From Thiohalocapsa sp. (GTDB lineage Bacteria > Pseudomonadota > Gammaproteobacteria > Chromatiales > Chromatiaceae), in NCBI RefSeq assembly GCF_022340605.1, contig NZ_JAJDNQ010000027.1:1-64000 (forward strand): a DNA stretch of 64,000 nt, read 5' to 3'. This document shows, in pieces, positions 37,566 through 50,123 of the stretch. Each line of letters begins with the position of its first letter. The stretch's first letter is position 1. Below the pieces are notes generated by a model that had not been told where the DNA came from, did not search any database, and saw only the letters and a list, made by a program, of their open reading frames with translations. A program made the translations under genes and the position numbers.

Positions 37566-38683
37566 GCGCGGGCCTCCCGGACCGCGGGCGCCTCGGTGCG
37601 GCGGCGCAGGCGCAGCCGGAACAGCCCGGCGATACCCCGTGGCAGCAGCAGGGTCACCAGCACGAAGAGCCCGCCGAGGGCGAATAGCCACGCCTCCGGG
37701 AAGGCGCCGGTGAAGTAGGTCTTGCCGTAGTTCACCAGCACGGCGCCGACGACGGCACCGTAGAGCGTCGCGCGCCCGCCCACGGCCACCCACACCACCA
37801 GTTCGATGCTGTTGAGCGGCGCGAACTCGCCGGGATTGATGATGCCCACCTGTGGCACGTAGAGCGCACCGGCGACACCCGCGAGCATGGCAGAGAAGGT
37901 CCAGATGGCGAGCTTGACCCGGTCCACCCGGTAGCCGATGAAGCGGGTGCGGGCCTCGGCGTCGCGGATCGCGACGGCAACGCGGCCGAGCCTGGAGGTG
38001 ACGATCCAGCGGCAGGCGATGTAGCCGACTGCCAGGGCCAGCGCCGAGGCCAGGAAGAGCGCCACGCGGGTGCTGTCCGCCTGAAGGTTGAAGCCGAGGA
38101 TATCCTTGAAGTCCGTCAACCCATTGTTGCCGCCGAAGCCCATCTCGTTGCGGAAGAAGGCGAGCATCAGCGCATAGGTCAGCGCTTGGGTGATGATGGA
38201 GAGATACACGCCGGTGACCCGGGAGCGAAACGCGAGCCAGCCGAACACGAAGGCGAGCAGCCCCGGCAGCAGTACCACCATCAGCGCCGCGAGCCAGAAC
38301 ATGTCGAAGCCGTGCCAGAACCAGGGCAGTTCCTTCCAGTTCAGGAACACCATGAAGTCCGGCAGCACCGGGTCGCCGTAGACGCCGCGGTCGCCGATCT
38401 GGCGCATCAGGTACATGCCCATGGCGTAGCCGCCGAGCGCGAAAAAGGCGCCATGGCCCAGGCTGAGGATGCCGAGGTAGCCCCAGACCAGATCCACGGT
38501 CACCGCCAGCAGCGCATAGCTGAGGTACTTGCCGAGCAGGGTCACCGTGTAGGTGCTCACATGCCAGGGATTGCCGTCGGGCACCGCCAGGTTCAGCACC
38601 GGCACCGCGATGGCCACCAGCAGCACCACGGCCAGCATCACCTGGCCGCCGGTGTCACCTCTCAGTGGCGTCAATGGACCCAT
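37562..38683 (-). CDS. urtC: Urea ABC transporter permease UrtC
   Basis: One of the two membrane permeases of the LivM type. The 373-residue protein has about ten hydrophobic segments and the family motifs DLVWGYLGILSLGHGAFFALGGY, LAFRSRVTGVYLSIITQAL, GFGGNNGLTDFKDI and VVWVAVGGRATLYGAVVGAVLVN. GGAAG lies shortly before the ATG at 38683. The gap to urtB (38684-38885) contains a 7-bp tandem tract, GGGCCGA, from 38728. Confidence 0.96.
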
Positions 38684-38885
38684 TTGGCTCACTTCCAAAA
38701 AATGGTCTGCATAGTCACATGCAACAAGGGCCGAGGGCCGAGGGCCGAGGCCCAAAACGCGACCGCACAGCTCCGCCCGACTGCCGTTCCAACCCTTGGC
38801 CCTGTCTGATCGGTGCTGCGGTGCGCACAACACTTGACGCACACGCAAAGATTCCGGCCCTTCAAGCAATCTAGCCCCTGGTTCC

Positions 38886-40814
38886 TCATTGTTCCGCCGC
38901 TCGACCGCGCTGCGGGAACAACCCGCGCGGGCGCCACTGGATAAACAGGATGATGAACACGAGCACCAGGATCTTGGCTAGCACGGCGCCGGTTGAGGGC
39001 TCCATGAATTTGTTGGCGACGCCGAGCGTCAGGCCGCCCACCAGGGTGCCCCAGAGGTTGCCGACGCCGCCGAAGACGACAACCATGAAGGAGTCGATGA
39101 TGTAGGCCCGCCCCATGTTGGGGCCAACGTTGGTGAGCTGCGACAGCGCCACGCCGGCGACCCCCGCGATACCGGCACCGAGCCCGAAGGTGAGCGCGTC
39201 GACGCGCGCGGAGCGCACGCCCATGGCCCGCGCCATGGCCCGGTTCTGGGACACCGCGCGCACCTGGAGACCCAGCGCGGTGCGCTTCAGGACCAGCAGC
39301 AGCGCGACGAACACCAACAGCGCGAAGATGAAGATGTACAGCCGGTTGTAGGTGAGCGATAGCGCCGGGTTGAGCGCGAGCGAGCCGCTCATCCAGCTCG
39401 GGTTCTCCACGACGACGTTCTGCGCCGAGATGGTCGTGCGCACGAACTGCTGCAAGATCAAACTGATACCGAAGGTGGCGAGCAGGGTCTCCAACGGCCG
39501 GCCGTATAGGAACCGAATCACGCCCCGCTCGATGGCGACGCCGAACAGCCCGGATACCAGGAACGCCGCCGGGATGGCCACGAATAGCGAATAGTCAATG
39601 GCGTTCGGCATCGCGAGCTGCACCAGGTAGGTGGTGTAGGCGCCGAGCATGATGAGCTCGCCGTGGGCCATGTTGATAACCCCCATGACGCCGAAGGTGA
39701 TGGCCAGGCCGATCGCCGCCAGCACCAGCACCGAGCCCAGGCTGAGCCCGAAGAACAGCGTCTCCAGGCGGCGGTTGTTCTCGAGCCGCCGCTCGATGTC
39801 GGCGCGGGCCGCTTGCGCCGCCGCGAGCACCGTCTGATCCGGCTCGGTGCGAATCAGCTTGTCCAGGGCATTGCGCGCCTCCGGGTAGAGGCTGCCCTTG
39901 AGATCGTTCACCGCCGCCAACCGCTCCTCGGGCGTGTCCGCCCGGAGGCCGGCGATGGCGAGCCCCAGCCCGATGGCATCGCGGACCTGCGGATTCTCCT
40001 CCACGACGAACTGGGTCTTGAGTGCCTGGATATTCGCCGCATCCTTGGTGTCAATCATTCGCTTGGCCGCCGACAGGCGCACAGACGCATCCGGGCTCGC
40101 CAACGTCAGCGCGGCGATGTCGCCGCGCAGCCGGCTACGCATGCGGTTGTTGATAATGATCTTCTTCGCATCCCGGCGGCCGGCGCTGCCGAGATCCTCG
40201 CCGCTCAGGGCATCGGTGAGCGTGTAGCCGTCGCCGCTACGCCGGGCGAGGACGATACGCTTATCGTCCGTGCGGTAGTAAAGCTTGCCGCCCAGCAGGG
40301 CCTCGAGCAGGTCCGCGGCGCGGGGATCACCGCTCGCCGCCACGTCCTGCGCGGCCTGCTCCTTGACCTTGAAGGAGCGCTCGGCGAGTTGGGGCAGCGC
40401 GGTTTCGAGGCTCGGCGGTTGCGTTGGTGCCGTCTGCACAGGCGGTGCTGGCGCCTTTTGGGCGGCGGCCGGCCGCTGTTCGACGGGTGGCTGCGCTGGC
40501 AGGCCTTCCGCCTCGGCCGCCGTCGGCTGCACGACGGCGTCGATCGTGACGCCGTCCGCGCGCGTGGTGGGAGCGCCGTCCTCGGCGCGAGCTGCGCCCT
40601 GTCCTGCGCCCAGTCGCGGCGAGGACGCCGCTCCCACAGGCGCAAGCCCCTGCCCGGAATCATGATCAAGGCCCGCGTCAACGCCCGCCTGCGCCCATGC
40701 CGTACCGCCGATGGCGGCCATGGCCAGAATCAGCAGGGCGGTGATGCCGGTACGTACCGCGGTGCGCACGGGTGCTGGCGGGAGACGGAAACTGGGCTGG
40801 CGCAGATGGCGCAT
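38886..40814 (-). CDS. urtB: Urea ABC transporter permease UrtB with enlarged N-terminus
   Basis: The permease of the LivH type occupies residues about 340-642 (FFGLSLGSVLVLAAIGLAITFGVMGVINMAHGELIMLGAYTTYL, GRPLETLLATFGISLILQQ, VVFGGVGNLWGTLVGGL). Before it is the periplasmic domain that UrtB proteins carry, with repeated helices (LLEALLGGKLYYRTDDKRIV). Here there is also a Pro/Ala/Gln-rich stretch (about residues 45-135) that makes the protein 642 residues, much longer than typical. Part of that stretch is encoded by a REP-like repeat at 40567-40637. The N-terminal signal is TGITALLILAMAAIGGTAWAQA. The ATG at 40814 is the start just before it. Confidence 0.95.
   Translation of the reverse strand: MRHLRQPSFRLPPAPVRTAVRTGITALLILAMAAIGGTAWAQAGVDAGLDHDSGQGLAPVGAASSPRLGAGQGAARAEDGAPTTRADGVTIDAVVQPTAAEAEGLPAQPPVEQRPAAAQKAPAPPVQTAPTQPPSLETALPQLAERSFKVKEQAAQDVAASGDPRAADLLEALLGGKLYYRTDDKRIVLARRSGDGYTLTDALSGEDLGSAGRRDAKKIIINNRMRSRLRGDIAALTLASPDASVRLSAAKRMIDTKDAANIQALKTQFVVEENPQVRDAIGLGLAIAGLRADTPEERLAAVNDLKGSLYPEARNALDKLIRTEPDQTVLAAAQAARADIERRLENNRRLETLFFGLSLGSVLVLAAIGLAITFGVMGVINMAHGELIMLGAYTTYLVQLAMPNAIDYSLFVAIPAAFLVSGLFGVAIERGVIRFLYGRPLETLLATFGISLILQQFVRTTISAQNVVVENPSWMSGSLALNPALSLTYNRLYIFIFALLVFVALLLVLKRTALGLQVRAVSQNRAMARAMGVRSARVDALTFGLGAGIAGVAGVALSQLTNVGPNMGRAYIIDSFMVVVFGGVGNLWGTLVGGLTLGVANKFMEPSTGAVLAKILVLVFIILFIQWRPRGLFPQRGRAAEQ
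40567..40637. repeat. REP-like repeat inside urtB
   Basis: GTGGGAGCGCCGTCCTCG on the left and GAGGACGCCGCTCCCAC on the right form the same inverted structure as the intergenic copy at 42904-42965. The urtB frame translates it as VGAASSPRL...RAEDGAPTT. Confidence 0.85.
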
Positions 40815-40904
40815 GGGCGCAGAGGTCCTGGGGGCTGGCGTCTCGGGTCTAGGTGAACTGACACGGAGAGCATTGGCGCGGAACATTGGCGCAGAAACGT
40901 CGAA

Positions 40905-41036
40905 ACCGCTCGCAGTGCCCATCCGTGTCGCCCTGGAGGCGACACTCCCGGGCGCGGACGGAGTGTCGCCCTCCAGGGCGACACGGACAACCATCGGGCC
41001 AAAACCGGTTTCGGAACCTTCACATTGCTGCACTGG
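40905..41036. repeat. Dispersed palindromic element, GTGTCGCC family, copy 3 (double core)
   Basis: Flanks match copy 2 (ACCGCTCGCAGTGCCCATCC at one end, TTGCTGCACTGG at the other). The core is doubled: one palindrome at 40925-40945 and a second at 40963-40984, with 17 nt between. It lies in the 355-bp gap between urtA and urtB, which has no other feature. Confidence 0.85.
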
Positions 41037-41169
41037 TCCGTCAGGCGGGAATCAGCCGGAGTCGCCGGGGGCCGCGGCGACAACGCCACCACCACCCGCC
41101 CTTCACTGCCCGCGTGAAGCGTCCGCCGGCGCGCGCCGGCGGGGCCGACCGATAGTCGGCGCTGCCGGA

Positions 41170-42534
41170 TCAGTCCGCGGCCTCGGCGCCGAGGCACTCC
41201 TTGGTCTTGGTGTTGTAGTTGCCGCACTTGATGGGTGCGGTCCAGTCGCCGATCAGATCCTTGGAGCCCGGCAGGTAGTCGGACCAGGCATCGCCCGGAA
41301 CCTCGCCGTCGGTCTCCCAGACGACCGCGAACTGGCCGTCGTCCTGGATCTCGCCGATGAGCACCGGCTTCGTGATGTGGTGGTTGGGCAGCATCTTCGC
41401 GGTGCCGCCGGTGAGGTTGTTGGTCTCCAACCCGACGATGGCGTCGATGACCTTGTCCGGGTCCGTGGTACCGGCCTTCTCGACGGCCTTGACCCAGAGG
41501 TCGAAGCCGATCTTGTGCGCCTCCATCGGGTCGTTGGTGACGCGCTTGTCGTCCTTGATGAATTCATGCCAGGTCTGGATGAATGCCTCGTTCTCCGGCG
41601 TATCCACACTCTCGAAGTAGTTCCACGCGGCGAGGTGGCCCACCAGCGGCTTGGTATCGATGCCGGAGAGCTCTTCTTCACCCACCGAGAAGGCGACGAC
41701 GGGGATGTCCTCGGCAGAGATGCCCTGGTTGGCCAGCTCCTTATAAAAGGGCACGTTGGCGTCGCCGTTGATGGTGGAGACCACGGCGGTCTTCTTGCCC
41801 TCGGAGCCGAACTTCTTGATGTCGGCGACGATGGACTGCCAGTCGGAGTGACCGAAGGGCGTGTAGTTGATCATGATGTCCTCGTCGGCGACGCCGTTCT
41901 GCTTCAGATAGGCCTCGAGGATCTTGTTGGTGGTGCGCGGATAGACGTAGTCGGTGCCCGCCAGCACCCAGCGCTCGACGCCGAGCTCGTCCTTCAGGTA
42001 GTCCACTGCCGGAATCGCCTGCTGATTCGGCGCCGCGCCGGTGTAGAAGACGTTGCGCGAGGACTCCTCGCCCTCGTACTGCACCGGGTAGAACAGGATG
42101 CCGTCCAGTTCCTCGAACACCGGCAGCACGGACTTGCGCGAGACGGAGGTCCAGCAGCCGAACACCGCGGCCACCTTGTCCTTCTCCAGAAGCTCGCGGG
42201 CCTTCTCGGCGAACAGCGGCCAGTCCGAGGCCGGGTCCACCACGACCGCTTCGAGCTTCTTGCCGAGCAGGCCGCCCTTCTTGTTCTGCTCGTCCACGAG
42301 CATCAGCATGGTGTCCTTCAACGTCGTCTCGCTGATGGCCATGGTGCCGGACAGGGAGTGCAGCACGCCGATCTTGATGGTGTCGTCGCTGGCGGCCGCG
42401 GGGGCCTCGTCGCCCTCGGCCGATGCAGGGGCCTCATCCTCGGCCAGCAGGGGTCCTGCGCCGAGGCCCAGGGCCAGGGCGCCGGCGAGCGCGAAGGTCT
42501 TCAGCAGGGATGCTCCGGGGGATGTCATCCGCAT
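41170..42534 (-). CDS. urtA: Urea ABC transporter substrate-binding protein UrtA
   Basis: Periplasmic binding protein of the urea importer, 454 residues. A signal peptide (LLKTFALAGALALGLGAGPLLA) is followed by an acidic linker and the Leu/Ile/Val-binding-like fold with UrtA-specific pieces: IKIGVLHSLSGTMAISETTLKDT, FGCWTSVSRKSVLPVFEELDGILFYPVQYEGEESSRNVFYTG, YVYPRTTNKILEAYLK. The tail GAEAAD follows a cysteine-bearing loop (CGNYNTKTKECLG). It heads the transporter genes and has a sigma-54 promoter upstream. Confidence 0.97.
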   Translation of the reverse strand: MRMTSPGASLLKTFALAGALALGLGAGPLLAEDEAPASAEGDEAPAAASDDTIKIGVLHSLSGTMAISETTLKDTMLMLVDEQNKKGGLLGKKLEAVVVDPASDWPLFAEKARELLEKDKVAAVFGCWTSVSRKSVLPVFEELDGILFYPVQYEGEESSRNVFYTGAAPNQQAIPAVDYLKDELGVERWVLAGTDYVYPRTTNKILEAYLKQNGVADEDIMINYTPFGHSDWQSIVADIKKFGSEGKKTAVVSTINGDANVPFYKELANQGISAEDIPVVAFSVGEEELSGIDTKPLVGHLAAWNYFESVDTPENEAFIQTWHEFIKDDKRVTNDPMEAHKIGFDLWVKAVEKAGTTDPDKVIDAIVGLETNNLTGGTAKMLPNHHITKPVLIGEIQDDGQFAVVWETDGEVPGDAWSDYLPGSKDLIGDWTAPIKCGNYNTKTKECLGAEAAD

Positions 42535-42603
42535 AGTCTCGATGCTCCGGGTCAGTTGATATCGCAGGCGGCGGCGCTCGTATCGCCATCGCGCGGCAAC
42601 TGA

Positions 42604-42620
42604 AGCAAAGGGCGGGCCAA
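42604..42620 (-). promoter_or_regulatory. Sigma-54 promoter of urtA
   Basis: On the minus strand TTGGCCCGCCCTTTGCT has GG and GC separated by exactly 10 nt (-24/-12) and a TTTGC end. The predicted start lies about 60 nt before urtA. Only the central A of TGGCAC is changed (to C). Confidence 0.65.
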
Positions 42621-42692
42621 TCCGCCAAGGGCTTCAGCGAACCGGCAAATTGGCAGGCGTCGAACGCAGGTGCTGCAACCGGAGGCCGGTGA

Positions 42693-42712
42693 TGCGCACC
42701 GGCACGGTGCAT
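42693..42712. promoter_or_regulatory. NtrC-type binding site
   Basis: TGCGCACCGGCACGGTGCAT contains GCAC-N7-GTGC, the spacing of NtrC half-sites. It lies about 100 bp upstream of the predicted urtA transcription start, the normal enhancer distance. Confidence 0.6.
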
Positions 42713-42903
42713 CGAGCGCACCATCGCGGCTCGGCGCGAGCCAAAATCGTGCACAGCGCGGCACGCCAATGAATCACCGACGGTTTCCGAGCAGCCGAAG
42801 GAATTGCCCGTGGTGACGCGATCCGCAAGAATCGGCCGCTATCCAGATCGGGTTCCCGGGCTCGCGGCGGTCTTGATCATCATTCGGCCAAAAGCCTTCC
42901 AGC

Positions 42904-42965
42904 CGTGGGAGCGGCGTCCCCGCCGCGACTGGACGCCCGTCGCGCCGAGGACGGCGCTCCCACGT
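42904..42965. repeat. REP-like inverted repeat
   Basis: CGTGGGAGCGGCGTCCCCGC on the left and GAGGACGGCGCTCCCACG on the right, with a centre ACTGGACGCCCGTCGCG. This is the GTGGGAGCG family also present inside urtB. The rest of the 515-bp gap 42535-43049, apart from the promoter sites, shows no gene. Confidence 0.85.
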
Positions 42966-43049
42966 GGGAGGGCGGAGTTATGATCAATGCCCTCGCGGAC
43001 AGACCGAGTATCCGCACGAGGCTCCAGCGGGGGCCGGGGAGGCAACGCC

Positions 43050-43614
43050 TTGGAAGCCAGGAAACTCAAAACGGTCGAAGACTTGCTCCAATCCGAGGAG
43101 GAGCGCGTCGAGCTGATCGACGGCGAGATCGTCAAGCGGCCGATGGCACGCTCGGATCACGCCCTGGTCCAGTCGGGCATTTCCGACGAGGTCGCCCGGC
43201 TCAAGCGACGCAACGGCCCCGGCGGCTGGTGGATCATGCCGGAAATCAGCGTCAAGTACAGTGAGACCCAGTGCCCAAGCCACGACCTTGCCGGCTGGCG
43301 GCGGGAGCGCGTGCCGCGGAGGCGCACCGGGATCATGGACGTGCTCCCGAATTGGGTCTGCGAGATCACATCTCCCGGACATGAGCGGAAGGACCTTTTT
43401 CATCACTTCATGCTCCTTCAGCGCAACGCCGTGCCGTACTACTGGGTCATCTCGCCGGAAGACGAGACCTTGATCGCCTACCGACTCGTGGATGGCAAGT
43501 ATCACGTCGTGTTTTCCATGGAGCGCCGGGTCGAAGCGGTGTCCGAGCCGGTGCGGATACCGCCGTTCGAGGACATCGAGATCGATCTGAATTATGTCTT
43601 CGGTGAGGAGGGCT

Positions 43615-43616
<2 letters not shown>
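43050..43616 (+). CDS. Uma2-family (DUF820) putative endonuclease
   Basis: A restriction-endonuclease-like fold of 188 residues. Family features seen: LKTVEDLLQSEEERVELIDGEIVKRP at the start, PEISVKYSE, the catalytic-region HDLAGWRRERVP and VCEITSPGHERKDLFHHFMLLQRNAVPYYWVIS, with the Glu and Lys placed as in PD-(D/E)xK enzymes. The family is abundant in cyanobacteria and purple bacteria, and its role is unresolved. The TTG at 43050 is chosen because GGGGAGG (43036-43042) is 7 nt before it and there is no ATG at a suitable place. Confidence 0.85.
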
Positions 43617-43703
<87 letters not shown>

Positions 43704-43761
43704 AGCACAACCAAAACGAGCAGGGAAACCGCAACGGCAAACTTGACCACGCGGACGCAGG

Positions 43762-44736
43762 TCAGGCGCGCTCCACCGGAAAGGCCAGCACCTGGTCGAT
43801 GTGGTCGTGGCCGCACAAGCAGAGCAACAGGCGGTCCAGCCCGAGGGCGACCCCGGAGCAGGCCGGCAGGCCGTGGCCGAGGGCGGCGAGCAGGTGCCCA
43901 TCCGGCGGCAGCGGTGCCTGGCCGCGCCCCGCGCGCACCGCGAGATCCTGCTCGAAGCGCAGGCGTTGCTGGTCGGCGTCGGCCAGCTCGTCGAAGCCGT
44001 TGGCGAGCTCCATGCCCCGCCAGTAGAGCTCGAAGCGCCGTGCCACCGGCCGCTCGCCAGGCACGATGCGGGCCAGCGCCGCCTGGCTCGGCGGATAGTC
44101 GTGCAGGAAGGTCAGCCCGCCCTGGCCGAGGTGCGGCTCCAGACAGTGGCTGAGCAACAGGTCGAGCCAGCCGTCGCGGTCCAGGTCCAGCGCCCTGGCG
44201 CTAGCGATGCCTTGCTCCACCGCCGTGGACTGAAGCGTCTGCAACTGGCTCGACGAGGGATCGACGCCGAGGCGGTCGCGAAACAGATCGCGGTAGGTGA
44301 TGCGCTCTTCCGCCAGTCCGGCGTCCGCCGCCAGACAGCGCACCAGCGCCGCCATTTCGTCCATCAGGTCATCGAGTGAGAACCCCGGCCGATACCACTC
44401 CAGCATGGTGAACTCGGGGTGGTGGCGCCGGCCGCGCTCGTCGGCGCGGAACACCTTGCAGACCTGGTAGATTGGCCCGCTGCCGGCAGCGAGCAGGCGC
44501 TTCATCGGGAGCTCGGGGGAGGTCTGGAGATACCAGCGCCCGGGGCCGGCGCCGGTCAGGTCCGCGTCCAGGTGCAGCGGCTCGATGGCCGGATCGGGAT
44601 TGGCCGCCGCGGAGAGGATGGGCGTCTCTACCTCCAGCACGCACCGCTCGGCGAAGAAGCCGCGCAGGCCGGCGAGCAGACGCGCGCGTGCACGGACCGC
44701 TGCCAGGCTGGCGCGCGGGCGCCAGTGGTCGGCCAT
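43762..44736 (-). CDS. epmA: EF-P--(R)-beta-lysine ligase EpmA
   Basis: A class II lysyl-tRNA synthetase paralogue that attaches beta-lysine to Lys34 of elongation factor P. The 324 residues cover only the catalytic core, without the anticodon domain: motif 1 ERCVLEVETPILS, motif 2 YQVCKVFRADERGRRHHPEFTMLEWYRP, motif 3 GVALGLDRLLLCLCG. The gene encoding its target, efp, lies 174 bp away on the same strand. The gap between them has GATAGC tandem units near 44858-44870 and no gene. Confidence 0.96.
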   Translation of the reverse strand: MADHWRPRASLAAVRARARLLAGLRGFFAERCVLEVETPILSAAANPDPAIEPLHLDADLTGAGPGRWYLQTSPELPMKRLLAAGSGPIYQVCKVFRADERGRRHHPEFTMLEWYRPGFSLDDLMDEMAALVRCLAADAGLAEERITYRDLFRDRLGVDPSSSQLQTLQSTAVEQGIASARALDLDRDGWLDLLLSHCLEPHLGQGGLTFLHDYPPSQAALARIVPGERPVARRFELYWRGMELANGFDELADADQQRLRFEQDLAVRAGRGQAPLPPDGHLLAALGHGLPACSGVALGLDRLLLCLCGHDHIDQVLAFPVERA

Positions 44737-44910
44737 GCTAGATCTCGTCGAGGGCGTCAGATGTTTCGAGAAGCATCAGATGCTTGCGGTGCAGCATGAT
44801 CGCAGCCCGGGCGAATCGGGATCGTTGTCGAAGCGCCCGCGGATTGCTGCAATTTCGATAGCGATAGCGATGATGCCGATGCGTTGGTCTGAGGCATGGC
44901 CTCGGTGAGG

Positions 44911-45483
44911 TCACTCTTCCTTGGCGCGGGACAGGTAGACGCCGGTGCGGGTATCCACGCGGATGGATTCGCCCTCCTCCAGGAACAGCGGCACGTTGAC
45001 CACGGCGCCGGTCTCGAGCGTGGCCGGCTTGGTTCCGCCGGTGGCAGTGTCACCGCGGAGCCCCGGGTCGGTCTGGGTGATGGTGAGCACGACAAAGTTC
45101 GGCGGCTCCACCGACAGCGGTGCACCATTGTAGAGCGTCACCCGGCACATGTCCTGCTCCTTCAGCCACTTGGCGGCATCGCCGACGGCACTGGCATCGG
45201 CACCGAGCTGCTCGAAGGTCTCGGTGTCCATGAAGTGCCAGCTTTCGCCGTCGTTGTAGAGGTATTGCAGGTCGGTCTCATGCACGTCGGCGGCCTCCAC
45301 CGAGTCGCCGGACTTGAAGGTCTTCTCGACTACGCGGCCGGTCTTCAGGTTGCGCACCTTGACGCGGCTGAACGCCTGCCCCTTGCCGGGCTTGACGAAC
45401 TCGTTCTCAACGATCGTGTATGGATCGCCGTCCAGCATGATCTTGAGTCCGCCCTTGAATTCGTTGGTCTTGTAGCTCGCCAT
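44911..45483 (-). CDS. efp: Elongation factor P
   Basis: Relieves ribosomes stalled at polyproline stretches. The 190-residue product has the KOW-like N-terminal domain with Lys34 in VKPGKGQAF, the residue modified by EpmA, and the C-terminal OB domains ([67 protein letters not shown]). The ATG at 45483 gives the standard start [12 protein letters not shown]. EpmA is the neighbour; EpmB is not in the window. Confidence 0.98.
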   Translation of the reverse strand: MASYKTNEFKGGLKIMLDGDPYTIVENEFVKPGKGQAFSRVKVRNLKTGRVVEKTFKSGDSVEAADVHETDLQYLYNDGESWHFMDTETFEQLGADASAVGDAAKWLKEQDMCRVTLYNGAPLSVEPPNFVVLTITQTDPGLRGDTATGGTKPATLETGAVVNVPLFLEEGESIRVDTRTGVYLSRAKEE

Positions 45484-45603
45484 GCGACGCACTCCCCAGT
45501 GTTGGTACAACAATTGTTCGGAAGGCAATCGACCATGATACAGCGAAGCGCGCCTGCCGCGCCGACGCTTAGCGGCGCTATCGGCGCGGCAGCCGGCCCC
45601 CGT

Positions 45604-45633
45604 GTCAGTAGCCGTCAGTAGCCGTCAGTAGCC
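45604..45633. repeat. 10-bp tandem repeat at a gene end
   Basis: GTCAGTAGCC occurs three times; the third copy contains the stop of the DUF2845 gene (45625). Tract growth here would not change the protein. Confidence 0.85.
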
Positions 45634-45948
45634 GTAGCCCGCGCTCTCGATCTGCTTGATCTTTCCATCCTCGATGGTGATGCGCTGCACGAAGCGCCGC
45701 GGACCGAAGTTGTAGGTCCAGATCTCGGAGGGAACAGTCACGTAGTCGTCGACGTAAATGCCGCGGACGGCATCATAGCTGCGGGTCAGGATGCGCCGGT
45801 CCTGCCGCTCCTTCATCGTGGGCTGGCCGCAAAAGCGCAGCAGATTCATGGTGCTGTCGCCTTCGCTGACGACGGCAGTGCCGCAGCGCAGCGCGTACGC
45901 GGGATTGGTGAGGGCAAGGCAGCAGCAGAGCAGCAGGATTTGGCGCAT
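45625..45948 (-). CDS. DUF2845-family exported protein
   Basis: The 107-residue product has a signal peptide (ILLLCCCLALTNPAYA) and a mature domain with LRCGTAVVSEGDSTMNLLRFCGQPTMKE followed by WTYNFGPRRFVQRITIEDGKIKQIESAGYG, the DUF2845 pattern with two conserved cysteines. Function unknown; expected in the periplasm. GGAGG lies 6 nt before the ATG at 45948, which fixes the start. Confidence 0.88.
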   Translation of the reverse strand: MRQILLLCCCLALTNPAYALRCGTAVVSEGDSTMNLLRFCGQPTMKERQDRRILTRSYDAVRGIYVDDYVTVPSEIWTYNFGPRRFVQRITIEDGKIKQIESAGYGY

Positions 45949-46052
45949 CGTATCCTCCATCGGCGGGTTATCCTGCGCCGCCACCGTCGGCAGCGGCACC
46001 GTGCAAAGTCTAGCCGCTGCCGGAGAGAGTACGCCGCGACCGCGCAATGCGG

Positions 46053-46529
46053 CTATTCGTAGCGCACTTCCAGCACCTCGAATTCGCGCTTGCCGCCGGG
46101 CGCATCCACCAGGGCCACATCGCCCTCGGTCTTGCCGATCAGGCCGCGGGCGATGGGCGAGCTGATGCTGATCTTGCCCTGCTTGATGTCCGCCTCGTCG
46201 TCACCGACGATGATGAAGGTATGCTCCTCGTCCTTGTCCACGTCGAGCACGTCCACCGTGACGCCGAAGACCACCTTACCGTTGCGCGGCAGGCTGGCGA
46301 CATCGATGATCTGGGCGTGGGAGAGCTTGCCCTCGAGCTCCTTGATGCGACCCTCGACGAAGCCCTGTTGCTCGCGCGCGGCGTGGTACTCGGCGTTTTC
46401 CTTGAGGTCGCCGTGGGCGCGCGCCTCGGCGATGGCCTCGATGATGCGCGGACGCTCAACCTTCTTGAGCTGCTCCAGCTCGGCGCGCAACTGCTCAGCG
46501 CCTCTGGCGGTCAGAGGTACCTGGGTCAT
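46053..46529 (-). CDS. greA: Transcription elongation factor GreA
   Basis: Reactivates backtracked RNA polymerase by stimulating transcript cleavage. Exactly 158 residues, as in Escherichia coli. The N-terminal coiled coil ([40 protein letters not shown]) contains the two tip acidic residues D and E of the DLKENAEY motif; the C-terminal domain ends [18 protein letters not shown] ... [12 protein letters not shown] lies before the ATG at 46529. The gap to carB has an 11-bp tandem unit (ATCCGGGGATG) from 46592. Confidence 0.98.
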   Translation of the reverse strand: MTQVPLTARGAEQLRAELEQLKKVERPRIIEAIAEARAHGDLKENAEYHAAREQQGFVEGRIKELEGKLSHAQIIDVASLPRNGKVVFGVTVDVLDVDKDEEHTFIIVGDDEADIKQGKISISSPIARGLIGKTEGDVALVDAPGGKREFEVLEVRYE

Positions 46530-46766
46530 CTGTGAAATCCTCGTTGGAATCCGGCCGCGGCGGGCCGCGGCCGGCAAGCTGTCTCGGAATAATCCGGGGA
46601 TGATCCGGGGATGATCCGGCGCGGCTGGGGGAAGCGCCGATCGATGGGCGTTTCCGCAAGCCGCCGGATGGCGGCCGGGCGGCCATGTGTCGAGCCCGCC
46701 CGACCGGACGACCGCGCGGCAAAGGCGGTCATCGACTCGCAAAAGAGCCTAACGCCGCGGCCGGCC

Positions 46767-49976
<3,210 letters not shown>

Positions 49977-50123
49977 GGCCGCTGGATCGCTTATCTCTTC
50001 GCCGGCTCAGCCGCCCGCAATGGCGCCGGCGACTGGCGGCTTGGTCTTGTCTGTTGCTGTTTGTTTTCGATGCTGCCGGCCGGCGCCGGTTCGCGACCCC
50101 GACCGGTACTTAAGGCCTGTTCT

